Source: Chlamydoabsidia padenii (taxonomy: Eukaryota > Mucoromycota > Mucoromycetes > Mucorales > Cunninghamellaceae). Taken from it: DNA of 64,000 nucleotides. The stretch lies in NCBI GenBank assembly GCA_025330725.1, contig JAIWND010000022.1, positions 372,001 to 436,000 of the forward strand, read 5' to 3'. This document shows positions 37,775 through 49,043 of this stretch, piece by piece (the first letter of the stretch is position 1; the number at the start of each line of letters is the position of its first letter). A model generated the notes under the pieces. It worked only from the letters and a program-made list of their open reading frames with translations, was not told where the DNA came from and did not search any database. A program made the position numbers and the translations under genes.

Positions 37775-38690
37775 CAACCTAATTTGATGAACCTTTTTGA
37801 CAGGAAAGTAATGCACATTGGCGGGATACTAAACTTTGGCCAGATTTGATCAATGACGATATTGAAGAAAGACAAGTTAAAAGAAAGTAAAACCGTTTGT
37901 CTCATTTTGGGAAATAGAAGACTTACCACTGACTTTATGATTATTCTCCACAATCGTCATGTCTCCTGAGTTCCTGGTTTAACTGTTTTCTTTGCTTTTT
38001 TATTGGACAGTTAGTGAATGAATTAAGAACTTTTTGATTGACCCTGTTTCGTTCATGTCAAGTTGCTCCCCCCCCGAAGAAAATCCTTTTCAGCTCCGTC
38101 TTTTTTTTCTGCACTAAAGTGAGTCTCCGCACTAACGTAGAAAAAGTATTATACTGAGTATAGACAATTAAAATCAGACTTGTTTAGCTTAATGAGTAGG
38201 TAAAAGGTTATATATATATTGATACTATTATTATTGGTCAGAAGAAAAGTTCTCATATGCTTGATCGTAAGTCGTTTTTTTTTTTTTTCATCTAATGCAA
38301 TACATTATTTGTTATGTCTTTGATCCGACCAAGCAAATCATGGAAGTTTTTTTTTTTAACCAGTGAATGATTTCCATTGTTCTATTATTTCTATATGCAA
38401 GTATTTTGCCATATCAGTGGATAAGGTTTTTCAACTATGTCATTATTCATGGAAGCAGAGCGGGGACTGAAATTGATTCAGGGCTCACTGGATGTTGTTT
38501 CTCTGGAAAGCTTTGGAAAGGATAATCTCAGTTTCGATCCCAACGAATCATCTTTTCCTTTCTTCTTCATCATGACGTTATGATTTACTTTCCGATGCGC
38601 CTTTAAACCTCTTATAGTGTGATTACCTCAAAGGAGATACTTGTTCATGGAAATCAAATGGGGGGAGGGAGAGAAAATAAAAGAAAAAAT

Positions 38691-38717
38691 ATTTCAAATC
38701 CCGGCTTACCTATAAAA
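38691..38717 (+). promoter_or_regulatory. Dispersed motif plus TATA box of the sugar transporter gene
   Basis: TTTCAAATCCCGG is followed six bases later by TATAAAA (38711-38717). The pair lies about 180-210 bp before the transporter start codon. This is the clearest case of the motif sitting next to a core promoter. Confidence 0.5.
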
Positions 38718-38898
38718 TGGGGGATTGATAGTTATTCCTTCATTCTTCTTTCTCTTTACTTTTTTCAACACTTGTTTGTTTACCTTTTTTATTTTTATTT
38801 TTTATTATTATCTTCTTTTTCCCCTATCCTTATCTTTATTTTATTACATCTTACCTACATTCACAGAACTTGACATTACTACATTACTCCATTAATCA

Positions 38899-40024
38899 AT
38901 GACACTTCTTAAAGGAAAAGCCTTGTTCCGGGCTTCCACTGGTCTTGCCGGTTGTGGTTTCTTACTATTCGGTTACGATCAAGTAAGTACTAATAAATGA
39001 TCTATGATATATAATATAAACTAATCATCTTTTAACTTTTTGTTGTGCAGGGTGTGATGTCTGGTGTGATTGCTACTGAAACCTTCAAAAAAACCATGGG
39101 TTATCCTAACTCTGCATTAATGGGTGCAGTCGTGGCTTTATATGAAATTGGTTGTATGTTTGGTGCTTTGTCTACTGGTAAAATTGGTGATATGCTTGGT
39201 CGTCGTAAGACTATTCGTTATGGTTGTCTTATTCTTATCATTGGTGCTATTCTTCAAACTGCGGCTGTCAACGTGGGTATGATGATCGCTGCTCGTATCA
39301 TTACGGGTATCGGTAACGGTATGAATACTGCAACAATTCCGGTTTATCAGGTAAAACAAAAACAAACAAATAGAAAAACAAATAATCTTGGATCCCTTTA
39401 AACTTACATGATTTTTTTTTTCTTTTCTATTGTTAGGCTGAATTGTCTCCTCCCAAGTCTCGTGGTGCTCACGTTGCTTTTGAAGCTTCCTTGTTAACAG
39501 TCGGTGTAGCTATCGCATACTGGTTAGGTAAGAATAATAAAAAAAAAAGTGGGTATGATGAACGATTAGTCGATCTAACTTTATATCTTTTTTTTTTTTT
39601 TCTCTTCATTAGAATTCGGTTTATACTTTGTTGACAGTGAAGTATCATGGCGTTTCCCTTTGGCTTTCCAAATGGTGTTTGCTATCATCCTCGGTGTTGC
39701 TTCCTTTATCCTTCCTGAAACTCCTCGTTGGTTACAAGCTCACGGCAAAGATGAAGACGCCAAGGTCGTTATTGCTCGTCTCTGGACTGATGAAGATACT
39801 ACTCATCCTCGCTGTATTGCTGAATATGAAGAAATCCGTGATGGTATCGAATTGGAACGTCGTATTGGTATCTCTTCTTATAAGGAACTCTTCCAAAAGG
39901 GTAAATATAACAACCGTTACAGAGTATTGCTCGGTATGGGTGGTCAATTCATTCAGCAACTTGGTGGTATCAATGTAAGTCTATCTATCTATTTGGAATA
40001 ATGATCAGCTTTACTTACTCTTAT

Positions 40025-40086
<62 letters not shown>

Positions 40087-40893
40087 TAGGCTATCTCTTA
40101 TTACATGACTGATGTGTTTATGAATGCTGGTATGTCTCAAAGTATGGCAATGATGATGGCTGGTGTAGATGCTATTGTTTACTTCCTCGGTGCTTGTACT
40201 CCTATCTACACAGTGGAACGATGGGGTCGTCGTAAACTTATGTATGGTGGTTTAATCGCTCAACTTGTGACCTTGGTACTTGTCGGTGTCTGTCAATGGG
40301 GTGTTGAAAACGGCCATACGAACGCTTCTCCTGGTGTGATCGTGGGTGTCTTCCTTTACAACTTCGCATTTGGTGCTGCTTGGTTGGGTCTTGCCTGGTT
40401 GTATCCTTCCGAAATTTTCTCTACTGGCATGCGCGCAAAGGGTAACTCGATGAGTACGGCAGCCAACTGGCTTGGTAACTTTGTGGTGGCCGAAATCACT
40501 CCTGTCCTATTCCAATACGCCAAATTCTGGACCTTTATCATGTTTGCCATCCTCAACGCTCTCTTCTTGATCCCCGTCTACTTTTACTACCCTGAAACTA
40601 TGGGCAAGTCTTTGGAAGAAATCGAAGTGCTCTTTGCTAATGAAGAAGTACAAGAAGATGCTCGATCTACTTACACTGGTATTGGTGGTACTTCTCTTTA
40701 CGACTCAAAACATGATGCCGAATCCCTTGCTCAACGCCCTCGCTCTAACTATAGCCAACGTCCTGTTTCTCGTCGTATGCCTTCCAACTTTTCTGGCGTG
40801 GCTTCTCATACTGAAAAGCCCCAAGATGACACGGCGGCTGCTCAAATCAAACAAGAATATAATGAAGAAACCAAAGGACCCAACTTCAAGTAA
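38899..40893 (+). CDS. MFS sugar (hexose-type) transporter
   Basis: Plasma-membrane sugar porter. Exons 38899-38982, 39051-39350, 39437-39527, 39613-39974, 40090-40893; 546 aa, 12 predicted helices. Sugar-transporter signatures: FGYDQGVMSGV in helix 1; GKIGDMLGRRKTI between helices 2 and 3; RIITGIGNGMNTATIPVYQAELSPPKSRG; PETPRWL at the end of helix 6; GQFIQQLGGINAISYY in helix 7; ERWGRRKLM; and YPETMGKSLEEIE after helix 12. The C-terminal 70 residues are cytosolic and Ser/Arg-rich. QLGGIN and PETPRWL point to hexose/polyol substrates, but the exact sugar is not predictable. The last intron has a T tract of about 58 just before its acceptor. Confidence 0.94.
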
Positions 40894-41830
40894 AATGTGG
40901 TCTGTTACTCTCAACTTTTATGGAATGGATTACTTGTGGACTTCTATTGATTAGAATTCCTCTCCCATTTTGTTGGTTGATTTAGTTTAGAACATCCCAT
41001 TATCGTTATATCCTCCTATTAGTACTTTTTTTTTTTTTGTCCTCCACCTAATTTGTATTACTCTCCCTGTTTTTTATGTCTATATCTTTTATTAACACAA
41101 CTAGAAAATAAAATAATATACAATCAAATAATGTTTTTATTACTCTATGCATGAAGATCATGGTGGGATTTATATCAGGGTTTTAGTCCCATGGGGTATT
41201 GTCATGTTTCTCATGTGGGGATATGTTTCAGTTACAGTGTGTATAGGGGTTTTTTTTTTCCAAGTCTAATTTGGCCCCTGTTGTTGATAATATCCACCTT
41301 CCACAAGAATCGTACCCCCCCCCTGATCGCATATAATAACGTGTTAATATATACTGGCTTTTGAAGTCTATGCGTCCGATAAGGTTTATGTTCCACATTA
41401 TACCGTCAATGCACCCCCCTAAACTTGTACCACCTTGGATTTTTTTTTACCCTTTCTGGTCGGTTTTTTCTGTGGACGATCATTTGTTTTGATCATGATC
41501 AAAGTAGACGGGGAGGCATAATGTAGATAGAGGCTAGCATAAACGACATGAGGTCAAGTCCTTTGGTAAAAAAAAAAAAAAAAGTATCTTGATGCCATTT
41601 ATCCATAATAGACACTAATAGACGGAGAATTAATGCAAGTGTATGAATCCCCGCTCTAAGCTGTTTTTTATTTTATGATGAATAATAAGAATGTAGAATA
41701 AAACAAGATCATTTTTTATTTGTATAGAGTAACAATAAGAGGTGATAGGACATACATGATATATTACTAGAGGGGAGACTAAATTAAAGAGTGAGGAGTG
41801 GGGAGGATGTTTGTCCAGTGATGATGATGA
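40894..41830. other. Convergent 3' spacer
   Basis: Between the sugar transporter (+) and the aldehyde dehydrogenase (-). AT-rich with short homopolymers (C runs near 41316 and 41412, A run near 41569-41584) and poly(A)-type signals. No gene seen. Confidence 0.5.
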
Positions 41831-43974
41831 TTAGAGATTAGCCTTGGCTAGTCCAACCACCGCCTTTACTTTGGAGACCATATCAGGATTGTAAATAGTC
41901 TGGATCAAGTTCTGTACAAAGCCATAGCTGATCCAAGCACTCTTGACAGGGTAATCCAAGATAGGGGGAATGGGGGTCTTGACACCCGGAATCCGATCCA
42001 CCGTTACCGCCTTGGGTACACATAATCCACGGAGACCTTCAGGGCCAGCAAACCGTCCATAGCCCGAGATACCAACACCACCAAAGGGAAGACCTTGACA
42101 CAAGTAGTTCACACCAAAATCGTTTACATTGGACATACCCACCTTCAGTCTGAGGGCAATCTTTTCCGCCAATTTTTTATCAGCCGAGAAGACAGAGGAG
42201 CCAAGACCAAAGGGACATGCATTGGCGATACGGAGAGCATCTTCGGGACCCGTGTGCTTCATGATAACCATAATAGGGGCAAAAGTTTCATTGTTTGCAA
42301 TAGCCATATCTGTTGTCACGTCCACAAGTAAAGTAGGTTCAAAGTATTGGCCGTGTGTATGGATCGGATGTTGGTAACGTTTGCCACCACACAATAATCG
42401 AGCACCACGAGAGACAGCCTCTTCTACCAATCCTTCCAATTTTTCAAACTGGGACAAGGAAAAAAAAAAAAGTGGGGTTAGTTTCATTTTCATTTTCATT
42501 TCCTTTCTGTTATATCTATATTTTACCTGATTGCCCATGGTCATGGCCCCACAATCCACATCATGTCCATCAGTCATCACTGCACCTTGGCGAAGTTTGC
42601 CGATTCGAGTTTTCATTTCATCAATCACCTTGTCATAGATTTCTTCGGCCAAAATGATACGTTCGATACCAACACAGTTTTGACCACAGTTCTGGAATAC
42701 CCCACGCATCAAGACCGGAATGGCTTGATTCAAATCCGTATCCTTCAACAAGATCGCACAGTCTTTACCACCCAATTCCAAGACACAAGGTACCAAAATA
42801 TCCGAAGCTGTTCGTTGGACGATCTTGCCCACCGCAGGAGAGCCAATAAACGTGACATGATCCACACCCGATTTGACCACGGCTTCACCAACCTCAGCAA
42901 AGCCGGTAATGAATTGCACCAGTTCAGGATCTTGACCATGGATTTCCAGACATTTACGAATGATTGACAAGTAGTATTGAGATGACCAAGCAACATATTC
43001 AGAGCATTTTACCATGATTCCATTTCCAGACATTAATGCAGAGATCACAGGACCAATAGTATTATGGAAGCTATAAAAAAAAGTGATGATTAGGTTTTAT
43101 TGTCCTTTACATGTTCTTTTATGACTTACGGATAATTCCAACTAACCAAAGCGGCCACCACACCCATAGGTTGATACACAATCTTGGCATGTTTATACAT
43201 CATCATCAATCCGGGGCTTCTATAATCATCCGCCAGAGTCGTTTCGCCATTGTCAATAGTCCATCGCAGTTTTGCACAGGTAGTGATCACTTCACCCAAC
43301 GCGGCATCCACCACTATTTAACAAAACAAAACAAAAAAGATAGGATCAGTACACAAAAGTTTTTTTTTTTTTTTCCTTCTATTTGTATGTGTGTGTTCAT
43401 TCTTACTTGTTTTTCCAGTATCACGAGCACCAACTCGACAGATCGTTTCTTGGTTATCCAATACAAAGGCCAACAGACTGTTTAGTACGGCGCGGCGTTG
43501 ATCAAACGTAGTCTTGGTCCACTTTTCTTGTGCCAATCTAGCGCGTTCCAAAGCTTCATTCACATCAGCCACTGTGGGTGCAGGAATTTTGTCAATGAGA
43601 TAGCCAGTCGCAGGGTCGTAACAGATGATGGTGGAAGGGTCCGCAGAGTCCTAAAAAGTAGAGTTGAATTAGTTGGTCTTCGACGGTTAATCATACTCTT
43701 TTTTTATTTATTTCCCCTTTACTTACACGAATAGTAGGATTTTCCAGAATAGGGCCATTCCAATTGGGATCAGCAGCTACATTAAATAGGTTCAAAGTGA
43801 GTTTTACCACATGTCACCTTTTCCATTCTGATTTGACTTACCTTCAGGTGCAGGTACTGTGAATTTCTTGGTCGTAGGTTGACTAAAGTAAGAAAGAATG
43901 AGCCAACCACAAAGAGCACCCACACTAACTGTAAATAGCTGGTAGGGGGTCCATTGAGCCTGTAAATTATCCAT
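41831..43974 (-). CDS. MSC7: Membrane-anchored aldehyde dehydrogenase (MSC7-like)
   Basis: NAD(P)-dependent oxidation of aldehydes. Exons in transcript order: 43842-43974, 43727-43776, 43407-43650, 43130-43313, 42527-43070, 41831-42448; 590 aa. The N-terminal TM helix (FTVSVGALCGWLILSYF, about 14-30) is a feature of the fungal MSC7 group. ALDH core: PMGVVAALVSWNYPFHNTIGP; FIGSPAVGK; VLELGGKDCAIL with the catalytic Glu; FQNCGQNCVGIERI with the catalytic Cys near 334-338; NNETFAPIM; LPFGGVGISGYGRFAGPEGL. Intron 5 (42449-42526) is 78 nt long and has no stop in frame, so its retention would keep the protein open. The motif-like GGCGGCGTTTGAATAA lies about 77 bp upstream. Confidence 0.92.
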
Positions 43975-44243
43975 CCCTGTTGGTATAAATGATGAGAGAC
44001 GAAAAAGAAGTGGGAAAATTGAAAACTTGTTGACCTATATATTTTTTCAGGCGGCGTTTGAATAAGTTTTTTTTTTTGTAAAGCGGAAGGACCACCGACA
44101 TGCCTTGCATGAGACATCACGTTTAGCGATAGGATCAAGATTATATTTATTAAAATAATACACTTAAACTACATAAAAAAAGGTTTATAGTGTGCAAGTA
44201 TATATAAGAGGGGGGATACTAGGGTAATAATGAGCCTATTAAA

Positions 44244-46898
44244 CTATCTACAAACGGTTGCTATTCGTTCACCAACACTGACCAGAGATTCCAATGACTT
44301 TTCAGAGTTTTCCAACAAGTCTTGATCCATTTGAATAGCATTCTTTTCCCAGATCACCACCAAGGTACTTCCACCAAAAGCAAAGTAGCCCAATTCATCG
44401 GTCCTTTTAAGTGGTACGTTCTTTTCAGCTGTCAAGATAATAGATCCCACCATCATGGCACCAATGCATACAATAGCCACTTTTCCGAATTCTTTGGTTT
44501 CCATCCGCACAATTGACCTTGCATTGTCCCCATAAACATCCAAAGTAGTTCGAATTGCCATCGGGTTGACTGTATAGTATTGTCCTTCGAGATGCTTGGT
44601 TTCAGTAATAATGCCGTCCACAGGGACATGGAATCTACAAAGTAGTTATATGAGTACATTTGATGTATGTCTGCAAGCTGTTTATGTTTATTTACCTGTG
44701 ATAATCTTGAGGAGCCAAACGGAAGATCGCCAAAGAGCCACCTTCGAATCTTTGAGCATAAGAAGGATCATCCAATAGTTTAGCCACCGAAAAGTCCATT
44801 CCTTTGATCCATATTTTGGTTGCTTGTTCTATGGTCTGGAAAGCCATCATGCGACAATCGGCTGGACTAACCACCACCCTAGGGTCGTCAGGACATTCAC
44901 AAGGACGAGCACCTGGTTTGAGTTTGCGATAGAAGAATTCGTTAAAGGTCTTGAAGTGATCCAATGGTTCCAGTACTTGAGACATATCCAGTCGATGGAA
45001 TTTGATGAAGGCTGGGATTTCCCGGGCGCTGTGTGGTGAATCGAATCGTTTACCTTGTCGGATTGTCATGTTGGTGAGTACACGTTTAGCTACACATAAT
45101 CATATGATCGATGGTTAGTTAAGTAAAGGAGTGTTTATATATGAGGGTTTTTACCTGTTTTTGATTGGATGCCTGTTTTCATGCCTTTGTAAACAAGCCG
45201 CATGCCAAGTCGAATGTATACACTCATTCGTTCTTCAATCAATTGGCCATTTTTCCTATCTTGCACAATAATGTTGGCATTGTTCTACATAAAAGAGAGA
45301 GAGAGAAAGAGAGAGTTAAAAAGAAAGGGGGAGGGGATTCCCATTTTCGAATCTGGTCTACACTACTTACTTTTCCAGGAGCATATTTCCCATAGCCAAC
45401 TTTGCTAACCAGTTTGACAAACCATCTTTAAAAAAACCACAAGAGAGTTTTAGTACCAATGTATATCATGCAATTTATCGTACTTACTTCCTTTGAGCGT
45501 ATTGCTCTGTGATAAAGTTACCCATTAGGAATCGGTCCACTGTGGTCCAATCATTAGCAGCACAAGTAGCAACATGGGTGACAATATCCATTTGAGCGCG
45601 TCTAGAGAGGTTTGGACGATGACATATAGGACATTCTGATAGTCTGATCACTTTTTCATTATATTGATTATGATGCTGAGGCTGAGGCTGTTGTTGTTGT
45701 TGTTCAGGTTCCTTTTGTTGGGGATAAATCAATTGTGTTTGTGAGAGAGGGCTGGAAGGAGAGGTTGATGAGGATCGAGAGTGTTGTTGGTTTACATGAG
45801 AGGAACCAAGGGATGGTACTGTTATAGGTGATGAAGATTCCATATATTGAACACCATGGGCTTCTTGTAGTGCTTCCAAATCGTCGTCTTCATCGTCCAA
45901 ATCGAGAAAAGCATCATCGTCATCATCATCGTCAAATTCGTCGGAGAATGATGATTCCAAAGCGTCAGTGTATAGGATATCGTCAGAATCAAGATCATCG
46001 TCAGTCGCAGCCTGTTGATCAGCATAATAGGAATCGTCGCTAAATGGTGAGAATGTTTCAATGGTCGAGATGCCAGGGTTTGACGCTAGATAAGAATAAA
46101 ATATCATTATCAGTATCAAGATCATCCATCTTTATTTATCTTGATATTACCTTGTCCTTGTTCGAATTCCAAATCTGAAGTGGGAATAAGACCTTCCCCT
46201 ATCACTTGTGAAGTAAGGGGATCAGCAATAACTTCTTCGTCATCACCATAAGCAGCAGAAGAAAGCATAAAATCTTCCAAGCTTTGAGCCAAATCTTCCA
46301 TGGAGATTTCATCGATTTCGTTGGTAGGGTCCTTGCCGTGTTGTCGCCAAAAGTCATCCAAGGTAGCTTCAGTAATTGTTGATCCCAAGCTTTCGAGCAT
46401 CGCCTGTACTTCCAACTTGCTCATTGTCCCATTGTCATCAATATCGTAAGTTTTTGCCATAGCCAACCAAAACATTTTCCGGATTTCCACATAAGGTACA
46501 AACTTGGCGCGCAAAGTGAGAGTCGGTTGGTGCTTGTCTTGCCATTTATCTTGTTTGACCATATTCAATGCAATGGTGTTGCGATCCATGTCGGTGTCGA
46601 TGGCGTCAGGCGTAATCAGTGTTGCTGCATCCTGTTGTTGTCGCTTGTCTTTTGATTGTTCAATAATGTCAATGATTGGTACGTCCTGCCAGGCCACAAA
46701 GTCATTTCCGGAGAATTTGTCCTTGTCGTAGATAGCGAATTTGAGCTTGTATTTCGATTCGTGATGGCGGACATGGAAAAACAGTTTTTCGTTCCACACT
46801 GGGTTCAGTTTGTGTCGAATGGATCTTGTACGGAAGGTTGATGTGCCAAATGTTACAATCACAAAAGGATCCATATCAAAGCTAGTTCGTGTCACTAC

Positions 46899-46944
<46 letters not shown>

Positions 46945-48471
46945 CGAGTTAGTAATATTGATAAGAGGGGGTAAAAGTAACCTTACCATTTTTCTCTGGA
47001 GGTAAATCGTTTGCATGACATATTTCCATAAACATGATTCCCACCACATCCGATCTAAATTGAGCTATATGTTCCGTGGGCCTACGTCGTCTAAATCGCC
47101 GTAATCGTCTTTTTTGAGTATCGACACCATCAGGTTTTATGGGAGTATCAGTCACCGGATCCACCTTTTTGCGCCTAAATCTTCGCTTTGAGTAAGACTG
47201 TTTTTCACCTGTAGGACTAGAGATTGCACCACCGCTCGGACCACCCAGTCTACTTCGTATTTGAATGCCTCGGTCAGATGATTCGCTTTGTGATTCGTCA
47301 TCGGACATCAAGGAAGCAGGGTTGAGTTGCAGTTGATTCATTTCCAAGGCGAGAGAGTTATCAGTATAGAGTCCAGTTTCTGAGGAGGATGAGGCGGAGA
47401 TGGCAGTCAAATGATTCCATACCATGTCCCATGTCTGTTCCATGTCACCAAATGATACCGATTCGTCTATTGATCCATGGGCATTTTTGGCCATTAGTCC
47501 CACCTTGAAGCTAATTTCCCCCGTTGGACCACTAGCACTACCACTGCCGCTTTCATAACCACCTTCGCCCCCTAATTCCGTATCAGTACTATTCTGGCTA
47601 TTGGGTGCTGCTGTTGTTGCTGATTTTGCTTTCCGCCGTATTCTGAACCTTCGCCGATGCCTTGGAGTTGCCTGTATGGGGTACCATTTCACCTATTTGA
47701 TTCCATCAAAAAAAGGAAAAGTAGAATCATAAAAGTAAGCACGTGTTCAGAGAGACCCTTGAGTCACCTTTCCCATCCATGACGCTATGTTTTTTTTCCT
47801 CTTACCTTGTTTCCCAACTGTTGAAAAGCTATTAGATCTTGTAAAGATAGTCGGTATTGTCCAATAAACACCGATTTGAATCGATCCTTACTGCAGATAG
47901 TAAGAGTGATGCCTTGAGTTAGAGCCATTTGTTTCCGTCGATGCCCAAGAATCCCGTCCAAAGGAAAGTCAAAAGTAGTAGACCAATCCGGATCAGACGT
48001 TTGTTTGATAGCATGTGTTCGTTCCCTTCGCCCACCACAACTAACTATGACATACGGATTCAATATGTTTTCCTACACACACATAAAAGAAAGAAAGTCA
48101 GTTTTTTCTTTTCTTGTTCCATGTCCCTTTTTTTTTTTTTTCAACTCCTCCCGCATACTTACGTCGTTCAAAACCAAATGTCTAGCTCCGGATAAAGTAA
48201 GTCGTACCACCAACCTCGCTGGATCAGTGGGCAAATCATCATTTTCCTGTTGTCCCAGTCGTTTGTGCCATAACTTTTGTCGCTGAGCCAAATGAGGCTT
48301 ATGCAACCATTTTTGTGAGTTGGTTCGAGGGAAGAGACCTAGACGCCGTCTTGAATTGGGTGTCATGTTTTGTGGATCTGAGGCATTCATGTCGGCTGAG
48401 GATACAGGTTTATTGTTGTTGGTAGGAATATTGATACCACCTGAAGAAGTGGGTGGAATATCTTCTGCCAT
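44244..48471 (-). CDS. PSD2: Phosphatidylserine decarboxylase, PSD2 type with C2 domains and EF-hand
   Basis: Converts phosphatidylserine to phosphatidylethanolamine in the Golgi/endosome system. Exons in transcript order: 48163-48471, 47806-48072, 46987-47692, 46151-46894, 45488-46085, 45371-45425, 45155-45284, 44696-45089, 44244-44634; 1197 aa. C2 domain 1 at about 75-190 ([17 protein letters not shown]...[10 protein letters not shown]). A basic, Ser-rich linker with RRFRIRRK and RRRFRRKK follows. C2 domain 2 lies at about 405-530 ([20 protein letters not shown]), an EF-hand-like loop near 578 ([12 protein letters not shown]), then an acidic linker ([17 protein letters not shown]). The catalytic part has [48 protein letters not shown] and the self-cleavage site GGST near 1154 (FGGSTLVV). 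GGST is the form found in yeast Psd2, as against LGST in the mitochondrial enzyme. Confidence 0.95.
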
Positions 48472-49043
48472 GGTGGTGTATCAAGAAGACTGGAGTTGTT
48501 TATCAAAATGAGAGTAATGTGAAGATGGGGGAGAACCGGAAAGAGAAGAGGCAAATGGAAAAAAAAAAAAAAAAAAAAAAAAGTCAATTTAAAAAGATCT
48601 GTCGGATTTAAAACGCCGATTGAAATCACTTGGGTTGATCAATAAAAAGAATAGAGCACAAGAGTACAACCAAGTACTGGCACTGGGGTTCTGCCTTTAA
48701 TTCATATTTAAAAGAAAAGGTTAAGTGATATGAATTTTTGTATCATGTGGCATTGTAGGGTTTTCCCCCTTGTCGGAATTCGATGACCCCATTAGACTTG
48801 CTTTTGTTTGTGGATTTAAGACTTTACCTATTAAGTGAATTGACAATACACCAAGCATAAACAATAACAATGACAGAGCAGATCCCCTTGCATAAAGACA
48901 CCATATCATAATTGTTTATTTATTTTTGTTTATTACCATAACGCCAAAGAGTATAAAATGTAATGTACCTGATTTATTTATTACATATGCATGAAAGTGG
49001 GTAATATAAAGACTAATATAGGGATGCTATAATTTGTTATAAA
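48472..49043. other. PSD2 promoter / GYF gene 3' spacer
   Basis: Has an A run at about 48560-48582 (poly-T on the PSD2 strand) and, near 48601-48627, a pair of motif-like sites (GTCGGATTTAAAA and GCCGATTGAAAT) about 130-155 bp upstream of the PSD2 start. No gene seen. Confidence 0.45.

Larger units (their letters stand above)
37673..38898. other. Divergent promoter region PFK2-FBPase2 / sugar transporter
   Basis: Contains GCGGGATTGGAAAT at 37761-37774 and GGCGGGATACTAAA near 37820 in front of the PFK2/FBPase2 gene, and ATTTCAAATCCCGGC at 38691-38705 followed by TATAAAA at 38711-38717 in front of the transporter. No gene seen in the middle. Confidence 0.5.

Noticed and set aside
44350..44400. 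GGST in place of LGST in the decarboxylase as a possible inactivating change
   Set aside because: GGST is the form known from yeast Psd2 and still provides the Ser needed for self-cleavage.
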